15,796 nt of DNA from Chthoniobacterales bacterium. Its GTDB lineage: Bacteria > Verrucomicrobiota > Verrucomicrobiia > Chthoniobacterales > JACTMZ01. Shown here piece after piece: positions 13,960 to 15,796 of the stretch; the stretch's first letter is position 1; every line of letters begins with the position of its first letter. The translations under genes and the position numbers were made by a program. The stretch covers positions 1 through 15,796 of the forward strand of contig JAFMJK010000026.1 in NCBI GenBank assembly GCA_017853515.1, written 5' to 3'. The notes beneath the pieces are model-generated. The model saw only the letters and a list, made by a program, of their open reading frames with translations. It did no database searches and was not told where the DNA came from.

Positions 13960-13998
13960 GTCCGGCCGATTCCTCGGAAAATTCCCGCATATTGACCT

Positions 13999-14026
13999 TT
14001 GCCCGCCGCAAAAACGTCCGTAAAAG
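13999..14026 (+). promoter_or_regulatory. Candidate promoter of the 14039 gene
   Basis: TTGCCC, a 16-bp spacer and TAAAAG end 12 nt before the ATG at 14039, the same spacing as the tRNA-Leu candidate. A better -35 hexamer, TTGACC, sits 7 bp further upstream but has no -10 at the right distance. Unlike most starts here, this gene also has a GAGG Shine-Dalgarno at 14031-14034. Confidence 0.3.
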
Positions 14027-14038
14027 AACAGAGGTTCC

Positions 14039-15763
14039 ATGTTGGAAAAACGAAGCAGTTCCAAAAGTGTAAAGAAGGTCCGGTTGCTCGCCTTTTTGCG
14101 CCGCGCCGCTTTGGCCTTTCTTGCTTTGGCGGTGGTCGGCGCGATCGGCTATTGGTTCTTCCTTGGTTGGCGTGCGCGCGACCTCGCGCTGAAGGCGCGG
14201 ACCAACCTCGAGAACGCCAACTACCGCTTCGCCTGGCTGCAGGCGGCCTCCGCCCGTGAACTGCGGGCGGACGAACCAGAGGTGCTGCGCACTTCGGCCA
14301 TTATCGACGCGGCGTTCGGGCGAAAAGAAAGCCTCGATGCGTGGCAAAAACTCGCGCAACAGCAGACCCTGACGATCGACGACCAGGAGCAACGGGCGCG
14401 CGCGGCCATCCGCTTCGGCGATACGGCACAGTTCGAGGAAGCTGTCGCCGCTTTGGAAGAGGCCGACAAAAAAGAGATCTCCTCGCGCCTGCGCGCCACG
14501 CGGCAGCTGAGCCGTGGCGATTTGGAGCAAGCTATCGAGGAAGCGCGTCGCGGCGCGTCGTTCTCGGACAGCCCGCGGCTGCGGCTCGACCTGGCCAAAC
14601 TTCTCCTCCGGCGCTATGTCGATGAGCTTGCCGCCGCTCCGGCCAACGGCACGCCGGCCCGCCGCGCTTTCGCCGAAATCACCGCCATCGTCAACTCCCT
14701 GAAAGACGATCCCGAGCTCGGATCCGAGGCGCTGGCTTTCGGACTGACGTTTCTTTTGCCCGGTGCGGAGACGCAGAAGCAATGGGCCGATCTCGCGATG
14801 GCCCGGATGGAGGCGGGGAATCCCGCATTGCTCCCCGCGGCCACCGTCCTTGTCGACAACAAATACGACTCGGTGGACAACATTCACGCGCGCTTGCGCT
14901 CCGTCTTCGATGCGGCGCCGGTCGATCGCCGCGCGGCCTATGCCGCGTGGCTGACGCGCCACGGACTGCCGCGCGAAGCCGTCATTTTGATCACCGCGCA
15001 GGAGGCAGGCGAAAGCCAGAGGGCGTTCCTTGCGCGGACCGAAGCGCTCGGCCAGATGGGCAATTGGGATGCGGTCATAGCCACCGCCGACGAGGGCGGA
15101 AACATGGCTGAATCGGTGAGACTGTTGACCCGCGCACGCGCGGAATATGCGCTCCGCGGCGCTTCGGGCGGCGGACCGAAGTCGACGGGCGACGCCCTGC
15201 GCGCGGCTGCGTTGGAGAAGACCCTCCCCGGCGCGATCCAGGCGGCCGACGGATTCGGCGCCCAGATCGCGGTCAGCGACACCTTGGTCGAACTCAGCGG
15301 AGATCCCTCCGCCGCGGGCCCCGCCTTCCGTCTCGCGCGTGAGAGGTTTGCGGCCTCCGGCGACCACGCGCGCATGAAGCTGGCGTTCGACCGCGCCAAA
15401 AAAGCGGCACCGGAGGAATTGGTCGTGCGCGATTACGAGCGCTACATCGCCATGATCGATGACGCCGAGGCGACTCCCGATCTCGAAGGTGCGATGCGCG
15501 ATGCGGAGTCTGCGCCGTCCGATCCGCTGGTGCGTGTGACCGAATCGCTCGCGCTGCTGCGCGCCGGGAAAGCGGAAGAAGCCTTGGCTTCCTTCGATGA
15601 CATCACCGTTTTTTATGACCGTCTTCCCTCCGGGCCGCAGGCGGTCATTTGCGCGGTGCTCGCGGCCAACGGACAAACTGAGTTCACCCGTGCTTTGATC
15701 AAGTCAGTCGACTTATCGAAGCTGATGCCCGGGGAGAAAGCCCTCATCGAAGGCCTTCGCTGA
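14039..15763 (+). CDS. Membrane-anchored helical-repeat (TPR-like) protein, unknown function
   Basis: A 574-aa protein. A basic N-terminus (KRSSSKSVKK) precedes one hydrophobic segment at about residues 22-43 (AALAFLALAVVGAIGYWFFL), predicting a signal anchor with the rest outside the cytoplasm. The remainder is alanine- and leucine-rich helical sequence with TPR-like spacing, such as NYRFAWLQAASARELRADEP, LEQAIEEARRGASF and LALLRAGKAEEALASFDDI. No enzyme motif is visible. It is complete: GAGG precedes the ATG by a normal distance and TGA closes it at 15763. It starts 79 bp after the WYL gene. A role as a periplasmic scaffold, or in assembly of a cell-envelope complex, is the general expectation for such proteins, but nothing here fixes it. 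Confidence 0.8.
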   Translation: MLEKRSSSKSVKKVRLLAFLRRAALAFLALAVVGAIGYWFFLGWRARDLALKARTNLENANYRFAWLQAASARELRADEPEVLRTSAIIDAAFGRKESLDAWQKLAQQQTLTIDDQEQRARAAIRFGDTAQFEEAVAALEEADKKEISSRLRATRQLSRGDLEQAIEEARRGASFSDSPRLRLDLAKLLLRRYVDELAAAPANGTPARRAFAEITAIVNSLKDDPELGSEALAFGLTFLLPGAETQKQWADLAMARMEAGNPALLPAATVLVDNKYDSVDNIHARLRSVFDAAPVDRRAAYAAWLTRHGLPREAVILITAQEAGESQRAFLARTEALGQMGNWDAVIATADEGGNMAESVRLLTRARAEYALRGASGGGPKSTGDALRAAALEKTLPGAIQAADGFGAQIAVSDTLVELSGDPSAAGPAFRLARERFAASGDHARMKLAFDRAKKAAPEELVVRDYERYIAMIDDAEATPDLEGAMRDAESAPSDPLVRVTESLALLRAGKAEEALASFDDITVFYDRLPSGPQAVICAVLAANGQTEFTRALIKSVDLSKLMPGEKALIEGLR

Positions 15764-15796
15764 TCAGCGCAGGCAGCAGAGGTCTATTTCTCTTGT

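Noticed and set aside
13790..15676. 628-aa open frame antisense to the helical-repeat gene
   Set aside because: Arg/Gly-rich antisense shadow. The plus-strand frame has a clean signal anchor, a Shine-Dalgarno and regular helical repeats.
1..15796. CRISPR arrays, insertion sequences, prophage or defence islands
   Set aside because: No regularly spaced direct repeats, transposase, integrase or phage motifs were seen. The WYL regulator alone is not evidence of defence.

Overview
The window is about 15.8 kb of GC-rich bacterial chromosome dominated by housekeeping genes. It carries no phage, IS or CRISPR sequence. The gene set, the near absence of Shine-Dalgarno sequences, the FHA and WYL proteins, and short paired-hairpin repeats between genes suggest Verrucomicrobiota (perhaps the Opitutia). 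That placement is inference from general pattern, not from a marker-gene comparison.

Layout. (1) Minus strand, 38-2076: a peroxiredoxin, class II fumarase (fumC) and tRNA-Leu(GAG), with the tRNA only 17 bp upstream of fumC. (2) Plus strand, 2176-5991: a single-chain xanthine dehydrogenase of 1271 aa that fuses the usual bacterial XdhA and XdhB and keeps every active-site residue I could check. (3) 5992-6508: a spacer with a 66-bp paired-hairpin repeat and a likely 48-aa single-span membrane protein. (4) 6509-10636: rpmI, rplT, pheS, pheT, the classical ribosomal protein/PheRS cluster without infC. A folded spacer lies between rpmI and rplT, and a second, inverted copy of the 66-bp repeat lies between rplT and pheS. 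pheS and pheT overlap by 4 nt. (5) 10637-11050: a gene-free stretch holding a candidate structured RNA that ends in a strong intrinsic terminator, then the carA leader. (6) 11051-15763: carA, an FHA protein with a C-terminal membrane anchor, a probable 54-aa minus-strand ORF, a WYL-domain regulator and a large membrane-anchored helical-repeat protein of unknown function.

Working together. rpmI/rplT/pheS/pheT supply two 50S proteins and both PheRS subunits. carA (no carB here) feeds arginine and pyrimidine synthesis, fumC serves the TCA cycle and xdh serves purine oxidation. Several starts (the 48-aa ORF, rpmI, carA, the FHA gene, the repeat protein) and the tRNA share a TTG...TA promoter-like geometry. 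It sits 6-12 nt before the start codon or mature RNA end, which suggests very short or leaderless transcripts.

Nothing here is an obvious new enzymatic system. The least explained signals are non-coding: the two-copy 66-bp repeat, the candidate RNA at 10717-10885 and the rpmI-rplT spacer.
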